A stretch of DNA of 14,717 nt from an uncultured Sphingobacteriaceae bacterium (GTDB taxonomy: Bacteria; Bacteroidota; Bacteroidia; Sphingobacteriales; Sphingobacteriaceae), in contig CALNCF010000335.1 in assembly GCA_937875035.1 (NCBI GenBank), forward strand, positions 1-14,717, in the 5' to 3' direction. Position 1 is the stretch's first letter; every line of letters starts with the position of its first letter. Below, in pieces: positions 8,024 through 14,271 of the stretch. A model generated the notes under the pieces. The model worked only from the letters and a program-made list of their open reading frames with translations, ran no database searches and was not told where the DNA came from. A program made the position numbers and the translations under genes.

Positions 8024-9139
8024 ATGAAAAAGCTTAGCGTATTATTGATAGCGGCGGTTGCTTTTGCAGCTTGCCAGCGGGACACGGGTTCGCAGGGATT
8101 TAAGATCTCCGGAACCATCGACGGAATGGATTCCGGTAAGGTATACCTGGTGCACGTGGAGAATGATTCGGTGATCACCGATTCGGCCAGCGTGCTTGCC
8201 GGTAAATATGCCTTCGAAGGAAAGGTGCCGGAAACAATGCTTTACTTCCTGAATACGGGCATGGCGAAGAATGGTGAGGATGAATTAAGGCTGATGCTGG
8301 ACAACTCCGTAGTGACCATCACGTCGAAAATAAATGAGCTGGCAAAATCGGAAGTAAGCGGTTCGAAATCGCATGCGGAGTTCATGAAATATAAAGAGAG
8401 CCGCAAAGCCGATGAAACGGCGATGAATGCGTTATATGAAGAGTACGATGCTCTTACCGAAGAGCAGCAGAATGATACGAAGATCACGGATGCGCTGGAT
8501 AAGCGCTACGATGAGCTCGACAGCATCCTGAGAGATAAAGGAAAAGCTTACGCGTCTGCGAACCCATCTTCCATGGTGAGCCTGATCGCACTCAGGGATT
8601 ATATCGGCTATGAGCTGAAACCGGAGCAGGTTGAACCGGTTTATGTATCCTTAAAAGAAGAGGTGAAGAATTCAGTAGCAGGTAAAAAGATCGCTGCGCA
8701 GATCGAAATTGCGAAGAAAACACAGGTGGGATCAATGGCGATGGATTTTACCCAGGATGATGTGAATGGCAAAGCGGTAAGCCTTTCTTCCTATAAAGGA
8801 AAATATGTATTGGTTGATTTCTGGGCATCATGGTGTGGCCCATGCCGCGAGGAGAACCCGAACGTGGTAAAATGCTACCAGAAATACAAAGCCAAAAACT
8901 TTGATATCCTTGGCGTTTCTCTCGACAAGAGCAAGGAAAAATGGCTGAAAGCGATCGGCGATGATCACCTGGTGTGGACACAGGTGTCTGACCTGAAAGG
9001 TTGGAAGAATGCTGTAGCCGAGCAATATGGTATTCGTTCGATCCCTCAGAATTACCTGCTCGATCCTTCAGGGAAGATCATCGCTAAGAACCTGAGAGCG
9101 GATGATCTTGAAAAGAAGCTGGCAGAAGTGCTGAACTAA
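8024..9139 (+). CDS. TlpA-like thioredoxin-fold lipoprotein with N-terminal DUF4369-type domain
   Basis: A predicted periplasm-facing lipoprotein of 371 residues with a thiol-disulfide oxidoreductase domain. The N-terminus is a lipoprotein signal with a lipobox ending at C17 (AFAAC). Residues about 25-110 look like the DUF4369 beta domain found before thioredoxins in Bacteroidota (FKISGTIDGM, GKVYLVH, YAFEGKV). A helical charged linker follows (about 115-235). The AhpC/TSA-Redoxin/TlpA domain occupies 236-371, with the active site FWASWCGPC (C271 and C274), GVSLDKSKEKW, and the cis-proline at P341 in IRSIPQNYLLDPSGKI. All redox residues are intact, so it should be active in cysteine reduction, such as cytochrome c maturation, or in a general thiol role; the exact partner is unknown. 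The gene ends 20 bases before a strong terminator and probably shares a transcript with the arginase-like gene. Confidence 0.93.
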   Translation: MKKLSVLLIAAVAFAACQRDTGSQGFKISGTIDGMDSGKVYLVHVENDSVITDSASVLAGKYAFEGKVPETMLYFLNTGMAKNGEDELRLMLDNSVVTITSKINELAKSEVSGSKSHAEFMKYKESRKADETAMNALYEEYDALTEEQQNDTKITDALDKRYDELDSILRDKGKAYASANPSSMVSLIALRDYIGYELKPEQVEPVYVSLKEEVKNSVAGKKIAAQIEIAKKTQVGSMAMDFTQDDVNGKAVSLSSYKGKYVLVDFWASWCGPCREENPNVVKCYQKYKAKNFDILGVSLDKSKEKWLKAIGDDHLVWTQVSDLKGWKNAVAEQYGIRSIPQNYLLDPSGKIIAKNLRADDLEKKLAEVLN

Positions 9140-9159
9140 CCGAACTGCTATAAAATGAA

Positions 9160-9187
9160 AAGGCCGGACATCGATCCGGCCTTTTTT
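9160..9187. terminator. Bidirectional rho-independent terminator between convergent genes
   Basis: A perfect 9-bp stem, AAGGCCGGA at 9160-9168 and TCCGGCCTT at 9175-9183, with a six-base loop CATCGA. On the plus strand the stem runs into six T (9182-9187), a textbook terminator for the thioredoxin lipoprotein gene that ends at 9139. On the minus strand the stem runs into TTTTCATTTTA, so it can also stop transcripts from the Pmp3 lipoprotein gene, whose stop codon is at 9207. Confidence 0.92.
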
Positions 9188-9206
9188 ATGAGGTACTTAT
9201 GAATGC

Positions 9207-9785
9207 TTAGATCGCTCCGAGAATATGCAGTACGGCATAGATCGAACCCGGGAACCAGAACAGCAGCGTTAAGATCAGGCTGATCCAGAACGGCGTTCCT
9301 ATTTCCCCATCGAACAGGTATACACCCAGCGGAGGAAGGATGATGCCGATAATAAGCAGAAGCAATAAGGTGTCATCTGCTGAAAACGAATCGGCTCTGC
9401 GGAGCTTTTGTTCTTTGCGGAATTCTTTCACCGCCTTTCTCACTTCTTTCTTCGCTTCCGCGCGTTGCTCCTTTACACTTACATAGCTTACCGCTGCTGC
9501 CTTTTCTGCTTTCAGCTTCTGCTGAACCTGCGGCTTGCTCATTACGGTATTGCTTTCGCGGCTTACTTCGATGATCTCTGATGATACTGCTCCGTTTTCA
9601 ATCGTTTCTGAAGGTTGCGCTTCCATCGTTTTCATCGGCTCCGCATGCACGAATTTTGTAGCAGGCTTAGCCTTGGTCATGTTTCTCTTCTGAATGTGCG
9701 ACGCGAATTCAGTGCTTGAGCAGGAGTACAGGAATAAACTGAGGATGGATACTCCCAGGATCGGTAATTGTCTGAGGTGTTTCAT
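9207..9785 (-). CDS. Lipoprotein-like protein with C-terminal Pmp3/YqaE (UPF0057) membrane domain
   Basis: A 192-residue protein in three parts. Residues 1-22 form a signal-like hydrophobic segment with a lipobox-like end (FLYSC, C22). Residues 23-138 are hydrophilic, ending in a strongly basic, probably helical stretch (KEQRAEAKKEVRKAVKEF, then RKEQKLRR). Residues 139-190 match the Pmp3/YqaE family: a first helix carrying IIGIILPPLGVYLF, a short loop DGEIGTPFW, and a second helix with ISLILTLLFWFPGSIYAVLHIL. Pmp3 proteins are small hydrophobic membrane proteins linked to salt or stress tolerance in yeast and plants; their biochemical role is unclear. The fusion to a lipoprotein-type N-terminus is odd for topology (see findings). 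The gene has its own promoter-like box and repeated leader sequence and is terminated by the hairpin at 9160-9187. Confidence 0.85.
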   Translation of the reverse strand: MKHLRQLPILGVSILSLFLYSCSSTEFASHIQKRNMTKAKPATKFVHAEPMKTMEAQPSETIENGAVSSEIIEVSRESNTVMSKPQVQQKLKAEKAAAVSYVSVKEQRAEAKKEVRKAVKEFRKEQKLRRADSFSADDTLLLLLIIGIILPPLGVYLFDGEIGTPFWISLILTLLFWFPGSIYAVLHILGAI

Positions 9786-9787
9786 GC

Positions 9788-9828
9788 TTATCAGGTTTTA
9801 GTGTTTAATTAAGAGGGTTTATCAGGTT
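9788..9828 (-). repeat. Two 10-bp direct repeats (AACCTGATAA) in the leader of the Pmp3 lipoprotein gene
   Basis: On the minus strand AACCTGATAA occurs at 9828-9819, directly after the -7 box, and again at 9797-9788, ending two bases before the ATG at 9785. The copies are exact and start 31 bases apart, about three helical turns. The first covers the expected transcription start and the second covers the ribosome-entry site. This could be an operator or a translational control element; no regulator is identified. Confidence 0.6.
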
Positions 9829-9863
9829 CAAAGATACAATCTTTCGGAATGTATACTAAACAA
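9829..9863 (-). promoter_or_regulatory. Bacteroidota-type promoter of the Pmp3 lipoprotein gene
   Basis: The minus strand carries TATCTTTG at 9836-9829, a perfect match to the Bacteroidota -7 consensus TAnnTTTG. About 20 bases upstream lies TTGTTTAG (9863-9856), a partial match to the -33 TTTG element. The predicted transcript would have a leader of roughly 35-40 bases before the ATG at 9785. The -33 area coincides with the T-rich end of the terminator of the upstream asmA-like gene. Confidence 0.7.
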
Positions 9864-9865
9864 CA

Positions 9866-9894
9866 GAACGGGCAGCGTATAAGGCTGCCCGTTC
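9866..9894 (-). terminator. Terminator after the AsmA-like gene
   Basis: A perfect 11-bp stem: GAACGGGCAGC at 9866-9876 pairs with GCTGCCCGTTC at 9884-9894, with a seven-base loop. On the minus strand it begins 16 bases after the AsmA-like stop codon and is followed by TGTTGTTTAG, a modest T-rich tail. It separates this gene from the independently promoted Pmp3 lipoprotein gene. Confidence 0.75.
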
Positions 9895-9910
9895 CGGGGA
9901 TGTTTTTAAT

Positions 9911-12682
9911 TTATTTAAGAAGCTGGTCGGCTTCCGCTTTCGCCTTGTTCACCAGGGCATCCGCTTTTTTATTCGCTTCTTCGGTTACCTGGTTTGCTTT
10001 AACGTCGGTTTCTTTACGGAGCTTTTCAGCGGCTTTCTTTGCGGCGGCTTTGGCGATCGGGTTGCTGCCCGCCTCTTTCTCCAGCCGGTCGGCGGCATCG
10101 TAACCTTCTTTACGTACTTTTTCCGACAGGTTTTGCCCTTCCTGCTTGATCTGGTTTGCCCTGAGCTGTGCTTCCCCAATGATCTTGTCGGCCTGCGCGC
10201 GCGCTTCTGCCTTGCCTTTCTCGATGACCTCCTTTTTCTTGGTATCGATCACATCTTTTACGGCATTCTTAATGCCCGCACCGGTTTCCGACATATCCAG
10301 CTTCACGGTAGGGTCGTTGATCGTTCCGCCTACCAGTGCGTTTACCTTGATCTGGTCGCCCGGGTTATAATTCGCGCCATTCTTATTCAGCTTGTCTATC
10401 AGCCCGCCGATCACGGCGTCGCCCGCAGCGCCTAAAATATTTCTTGGCAGGCTCATCTTTACAGCGTAATCGATGGTTTGATCGAGTCCGCTGGAGCCGG
10501 CAATGTTCAGGGCCAAAGGACCCTGCTTAATGTCGAACGGATCGACATTCACTCTTCCGTTCTCGATCCTGAAGCGAAGGTTCACATTCGAGATCGAAAG
10601 TGTTTTCAGCTTGTCTGTTTTCAATGCGTCGCCCAGCTTATTCATCATCTTTGAACCGGTCACTGTTGCGTTCGGAATGTTTAAGGAGCCTTCACCCTGA
10701 ACGGTGTTCAGCAAGGGCGACATATCTTTTCCAAGCTTGCTGTTAAAGCTGAGATTCGTGCTGAACGTTCCGCTGGTGCGTTCGGCAACCGGGGCGAGTT
10801 TCTGCACGGTGTTAAATGTTTTGAATGCCTTCTGGATATTCATATGCGCGATGCCGAACTTCATGGCCACTACAGGCTCTTTCGGATTCGTGGTCGCATA
10901 CGATCCGTCCATGGTTACCCGTCCGTCGAGGGTCGACATACCTACATTTCTGAATGCCAATACCTGTTCGCGTACTACGATCTCACCAGCCATATCGGTG
11001 ATCTCCATATTATCGTATAAGATCTTGCTGATCTTCGAGGTGAACACAAAATCGATCGCCGCAGGAACCTCCACGATACTCATGCTGTCGGATGTGCTGG
11101 TGCTTTCTTCAGTTGCAGGCGGGCCCATCAGCTCGTTAACATCGATAAGGTTCGAAGTCAGGTTCAGCTTTCCTTTCAGCTTTTCATTACGCAAGGCATA
11201 GGCCAGGTAATTGTCGAGCGTACCGTTCGCACGGAAATCGCTCCTGCCCATCTTCATATCAATATTGGAAAGGGTGATATTCTTCGGACTGAAGCTCATA
11301 CCTGCGGTAGCGATGTGCAGGGGCTTAGGTGTATCCTTGCTGGCGTATTCAAGGTTCGTGATATTCACCTGTCCTTTGGCGTCAAAGCTTTCGTAGTTTC
11401 CTTTTTCAATGGTCGACATGCGACCCTTAGCCATTACATCCGCGGTAATGATCCCACTTAACCGCGTATCTTCCAGCGGTACGATCTTCGTGATCTGCGC
11501 CAGGTCGATCTTCCCCTTGAGCGATGCATCCAGGTCAGGATCAGAAACAGGTGTCTTTAGCAATAACCGGGCATCGAACGGCTCGGCGCCGAATTCGATG
11601 TGAAGCTTAGACAGGTCTACTATGGTATGATCCATGTCGCCATCGGGATTGTCGACCTTCAATGCCATTTGCACATTGTTTACGCCTGTAGGGAGATCAG
11701 GGTACCGGAAGTTCCCGTTCTCGATCATCATATCCACCCCGAAGCCCGGCATAGATACGGCGTTATAAGTACCCTTCGCATATCCTTTGAGGGCAAACTT
11801 CCCGTCCGCTTTCAGGTCAGAGAAGCTCGATGAATAAATAGCGGGGATCAGCGACAGAAATTTTTTGAAATCGGATTTCTCCGCGCCGAAGCTCAGGTCC
11901 ATCACGATATTGGTGTCAGGCATGGCGATCGATCCTGTGAAATCGATCACCAGGTCGTTCAGGTTGAATTCATTTTCCTTGAACGTGTAGACGCTGTTCT
12001 TCATATCCATGTCGATCGGCGCCTTGATCTCTGCTTTTACCTTATTGAGGTAAGGTACTCCTCCGTATTTCACGGTCAGCTCGTCGGCTTTGGTGTTGGT
12101 TACCAGGGTGAAAAGATCCTGGGTAAAATCTCCCGACCCGGTATGGTTCATGTTTTTCAGCTCGGTGTAGAAGCCCAGCGACTGGTCATCATAAATAATA
12201 TGTCCTTTCCGGATCTCATAGCTTTTGAGGGCGATATTGAAGGAGCTGGCGCCGGTATCGGTAGGCGCTGCGGCCGAGGTATCCGGTTTCGTGATATCCC
12301 AGTTGGCCCTGCCGCTTGGCAGCACCTTGGCGAGGATCGCGGGTTCATCCAGGCGGAAGGAGCGTATCTTTATAGACTCTCCCCGGATCACGCTCATAAC
12401 GTCGACTACCACGTACAGCTCTTTGATGTTGGCTAAGGTATCGTTCGCGAAAGAATCGGTTCCTGCCACACTGATATCTTCCATGGTGAAAGACAGGTTC
12501 GGGAAGCTGCGCAGGATGCTCAGGCTGAAATCCCCGAATTCTACCTTCGCGGTCAGGTTATCGTTAATGGTGGTTTTCACCTTGGCTATAATGTCATCCT
12601 TAAAGATGATCGGGATCGCGATAGCTGCTGCCAGTACCAGTACGATAAACGCTGCCAGCCCGATAAGAATTTTCTTGATCAT
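9911..12682 (-). CDS. AsmA-family protein with long C-terminal charged helical tail
   Basis: A 923-residue envelope protein. Residues 4-27 form one N-terminal membrane anchor followed by FKDDIIAKVKTTINDNL, the standard AsmA opening. SFPNLSFTMEDISVAG, IRSFRLDEPAILAKVLPSGRANWDI and many beta-rich repeats follow, as in AsmA/TamB-type proteins, with an AsmA-like C-terminal region (TSGTFSTNLSFNSKLG, VQGEGSLNIPNATVTGSKMMNKLG, GSSGLDQTIDYAVKMSLP) at roughly 620-760. AsmA-family proteins are inner-membrane anchored bridges with periplasmic beta grooves thought to help phospholipid transport to the outer membrane; this role is inferred here. Residues about 810-923 differ: a lysine, glutamate and alanine-rich helical tail, which would lie in the periplasm. 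It has a promoter-like box upstream and a terminator just downstream, so it is probably transcribed alone. Confidence 0.9.
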   Translation of the reverse strand: MIKKILIGLAAFIVLVLAAAIAIPIIFKDDIIAKVKTTINDNLTAKVEFGDFSLSILRSFPNLSFTMEDISVAGTDSFANDTLANIKELYVVVDVMSVIRGESIKIRSFRLDEPAILAKVLPSGRANWDITKPDTSAAAPTDTGASSFNIALKSYEIRKGHIIYDDQSLGFYTELKNMNHTGSGDFTQDLFTLVTNTKADELTVKYGGVPYLNKVKAEIKAPIDMDMKNSVYTFKENEFNLNDLVIDFTGSIAMPDTNIVMDLSFGAEKSDFKKFLSLIPAIYSSSFSDLKADGKFALKGYAKGTYNAVSMPGFGVDMMIENGNFRYPDLPTGVNNVQMALKVDNPDGDMDHTIVDLSKLHIEFGAEPFDARLLLKTPVSDPDLDASLKGKIDLAQITKIVPLEDTRLSGIITADVMAKGRMSTIEKGNYESFDAKGQVNITNLEYASKDTPKPLHIATAGMSFSPKNITLSNIDMKMGRSDFRANGTLDNYLAYALRNEKLKGKLNLTSNLIDVNELMGPPATEESTSTSDSMSIVEVPAAIDFVFTSKISKILYDNMEITDMAGEIVVREQVLAFRNVGMSTLDGRVTMDGSYATTNPKEPVVAMKFGIAHMNIQKAFKTFNTVQKLAPVAERTSGTFSTNLSFNSKLGKDMSPLLNTVQGEGSLNIPNATVTGSKMMNKLGDALKTDKLKTLSISNVNLRFRIENGRVNVDPFDIKQGPLALNIAGSSGLDQTIDYAVKMSLPRNILGAAGDAVIGGLIDKLNKNGANYNPGDQIKVNALVGGTINDPTVKLDMSETGAGIKNAVKDVIDTKKKEVIEKGKAEARAQADKIIGEAQLRANQIKQEGQNLSEKVRKEGYDAADRLEKEAGSNPIAKAAAKKAAEKLRKETDVKANQVTEEANKKADALVNKAKAEADQLLK

Positions 12683-12703
12683 AAGTATGGTGTTTATAAA
12701 GCT

Positions 12704-12735
12704 TAAAATTAATCCTTGAGATCGGATTTAACAAT
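12704..12735 (-). promoter_or_regulatory. Candidate promoter of the AsmA-like gene
   Basis: On the minus strand TAATTTTA (12711-12704) matches the Bacteroidota -7 consensus TAnnTTTG except for the last base, and ATTG (12735-12732), a one-mismatch version of the -33 TTTG, lies 20 bases upstream. The start codon is at 12682. The remainder of the 149-base gap between this gene and purD holds a near-palindrome, CAGTATGCATGCTG at 12763-12776, but no obvious purD terminator. Confidence 0.4.
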
Positions 12736-12831
12736 GGCATGGCTGTTACCCTTTGTCATTTTCAGTATGCATGCTGATGCTCAGCCTTGAAATAATCATG
12801 CCCGGGGACTGGAATTAAAACGGCTGATGGA

Positions 12832-14106
12832 TCATACCAGGTCGAAACCGATATCGGTACGGTAGTATTTTCCCTCGAACCGGATGCGCTCGGCATTGCT
12901 GTTGGAGCGTGCCAGGGCTTCGGTCATATCCGCGCCCAGCGAAGTCACCGCGATCACACGTCCGCCTGCGCTTACAATATTATCGCCATGAATGGTAGTG
13001 CCTGCGTGGAACACCAGGCTTCCCTGCACCTGCTCCAGGCCGGTGATCGGCTTCCCGCTTTCATAGTCGCCCGGATAGCCGCCCGATACCAGCATGATAG
13101 TGGCGGCAGTTTGCCGGGTAATTTCAAGGGATCTTTGAGCAAGGTTGCCATCAGCTACCCCTTTGAACAGCTCAAGCAGGTCCGATTCGATGCGTGGCAG
13201 CACGCTTTCCGTTTCCGGGTCGCCCATGCGCACATTATATTCAATAACGAAAGGTTCGCCTGCTACCGACATCAGCCCGATAAACAGGAAGCCCTTATAG
13301 TCGATATGTTCTTTTTTCAATCCCTCGATGCTGGGGCGGATAATGCGTTCTTCCACCTTCTTCATAAAGGCTTCATTGGCAAAGGGCACCGGTGAAATAG
13401 AGCCCATGCCTCCTGTGTTCAGGCCGCTGTCTCCTTCGCCGATACGTTTATAATCCTTGGCTTCCGGTAGGATCTTGTACGAATGCCCGTCGGTCAAAAC
13501 AAAAACAGACAGCTCGATACCATCCAGGAACTGTTCGATCACCACGGTAGAACCCGCTTCGCCAAACTTGGCATCTGCCAGCATCAGCGTTAATTCAGTC
13601 TTGGCTTCTTCATGAGTTCCACAGATCAGCACACCCTTTCCGGCGGCAAGTCCATCCGCTTTCAATACGATCGGCAGGGGATGATCTTCGAGATAGGCAA
13701 GTCCTTCGGCCAGCTGTTCGCGGGTAAAGCTTGCGTACGCGGCAGTCGGAATGGCATGCCGTTGCATAAACCGCTTGGAGAAATCCTTGCTGCCCTCCAG
13801 TTGGGCGCCTTCTTTTGAAGGGCCGATCACCGGGATGTGCTTCAGGTCCTCGTTCTGCAGGAAGAAATCGCTGATCCCCTTTACCAATGGGTCTTCCGGG
13901 CCTACGATCACCATGTCGATGTCTTGTGCCAGGCAGAAGGCGCTGATCTGCCCGAAATCGGTTGCCTTTACCGGGATATTCTCACCGTACGCAGCCGTTC
14001 CGGCATTCCCCGGAGCGATGTAAAGCTTTTCACAATCAGGGCTTTGAGTCAGTTTCCATGCAAAGGCACATTCGCGGCCGCCAGAGCCAAGTAAGAGGAT
14101 TTTCAT
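12832..14106 (-). CDS. purD: Phosphoribosylamine--glycine ligase (GAR synthetase)
   Basis: A 424-residue ATP-grasp enzyme that joins glycine to 5-phosphoribosylamine, the second step of purine synthesis. Seen in order: the N-terminal MKILLLGSGGRE motif; GPEDPLVKGI (69-78); PVIGPSKEGAQLEGSKDFSK (92-111); the ATP-grasp loop KADGLAAGKGV (149-159); EQFLDGIELSVFVLTDG (191-207); LNTGGMGSISPVPF (229-242); and the metal-binding EYNVRMGDPETE (289-300). The start is placed at 14106 because MKILLLGSGGRE is the canonical N-terminus; a GTG at 14148 would add 14 residues that do not fit the family and would lie upstream of the -7 box. One oddity is C13 where nearly all PurD proteins have histidine (GGREH). 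The enzyme is otherwise complete. It is transcribed divergently from secA. Confidence 0.95.
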   Translation of the reverse strand: MKILLLGSGGRECAFAWKLTQSPDCEKLYIAPGNAGTAAYGENIPVKATDFGQISAFCLAQDIDMVIVGPEDPLVKGISDFFLQNEDLKHIPVIGPSKEGAQLEGSKDFSKRFMQRHAIPTAAYASFTREQLAEGLAYLEDHPLPIVLKADGLAAGKGVLICGTHEEAKTELTLMLADAKFGEAGSTVVIEQFLDGIELSVFVLTDGHSYKILPEAKDYKRIGEGDSGLNTGGMGSISPVPFANEAFMKKVEERIIRPSIEGLKKEHIDYKGFLFIGLMSVAGEPFVIEYNVRMGDPETESVLPRIESDLLELFKGVADGNLAQRSLEITRQTAATIMLVSGGYPGDYESGKPITGLEQVQGSLVFHAGTTIHGDNIVSAGGRVIAVTSLGADMTEALARSNSNAERIRFEGKYYRTDIGFDLV

Positions 14107-14128
14107 TCGATTTATTGCAGATATGGCG

Positions 14129-14136
14129 CAAAAATA
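14129..14136 (-). promoter_or_regulatory. Bacteroidota-type -7 box of purD
   Basis: The minus strand reads TATTTTTG here, a perfect TAnnTTTG match, 22 bases before the purD ATG at 14106. The upstream sequence is AT-rich (TTTATTAGG), with TTTA 16 bases upstream as a poor -33 candidate. The box supports the ATG at 14106 as start, since the GTG at 14148 would not be on this transcript. Confidence 0.65.
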
Positions 14137-14174
14137 GCATTTGCCCACCTAATAAATTAATTTAATCTCTATCA

Positions 14175-14222
14175 ATAAAGTATTAATTTTACCGCCCTGC
14201 TGTCAATATGTCAATACTTTAT
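14175..14222. repeat. 10-bp inverted repeat with an internal tandem repeat between purD and secA
   Basis: ATAAAGTATT at 14175-14184 and its exact reverse complement AATACTTTAT at 14213-14222 form an inverted repeat with a 28-base spacer. Inside and overlapping the right arm, TGTCAATA is repeated in tandem at 14201-14208 and 14209-14216; a degenerate copy, TGACAATC, lies at 14239-14246. The position, between two divergent genes and 50-97 bases before the secA ATG, suits a regulatory site. No regulator is recognised, and AT-rich promoters can give such repeats by chance. Confidence 0.5.
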
Positions 14223-14271
14223 GTTGTGGCGTAAGATTTGACAATCACAGTTAATCATTTATCGAATCAAC

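Noticed and set aside
12763..12776. Near-palindrome CAGTATGCATGCTG between the AsmA-like gene and purD
   Set aside because: A single 14-base near-palindrome, with one wobble pair, that lies upstream of the predicted -33 element. It could be an operator but nothing supports it beyond the sequence itself.
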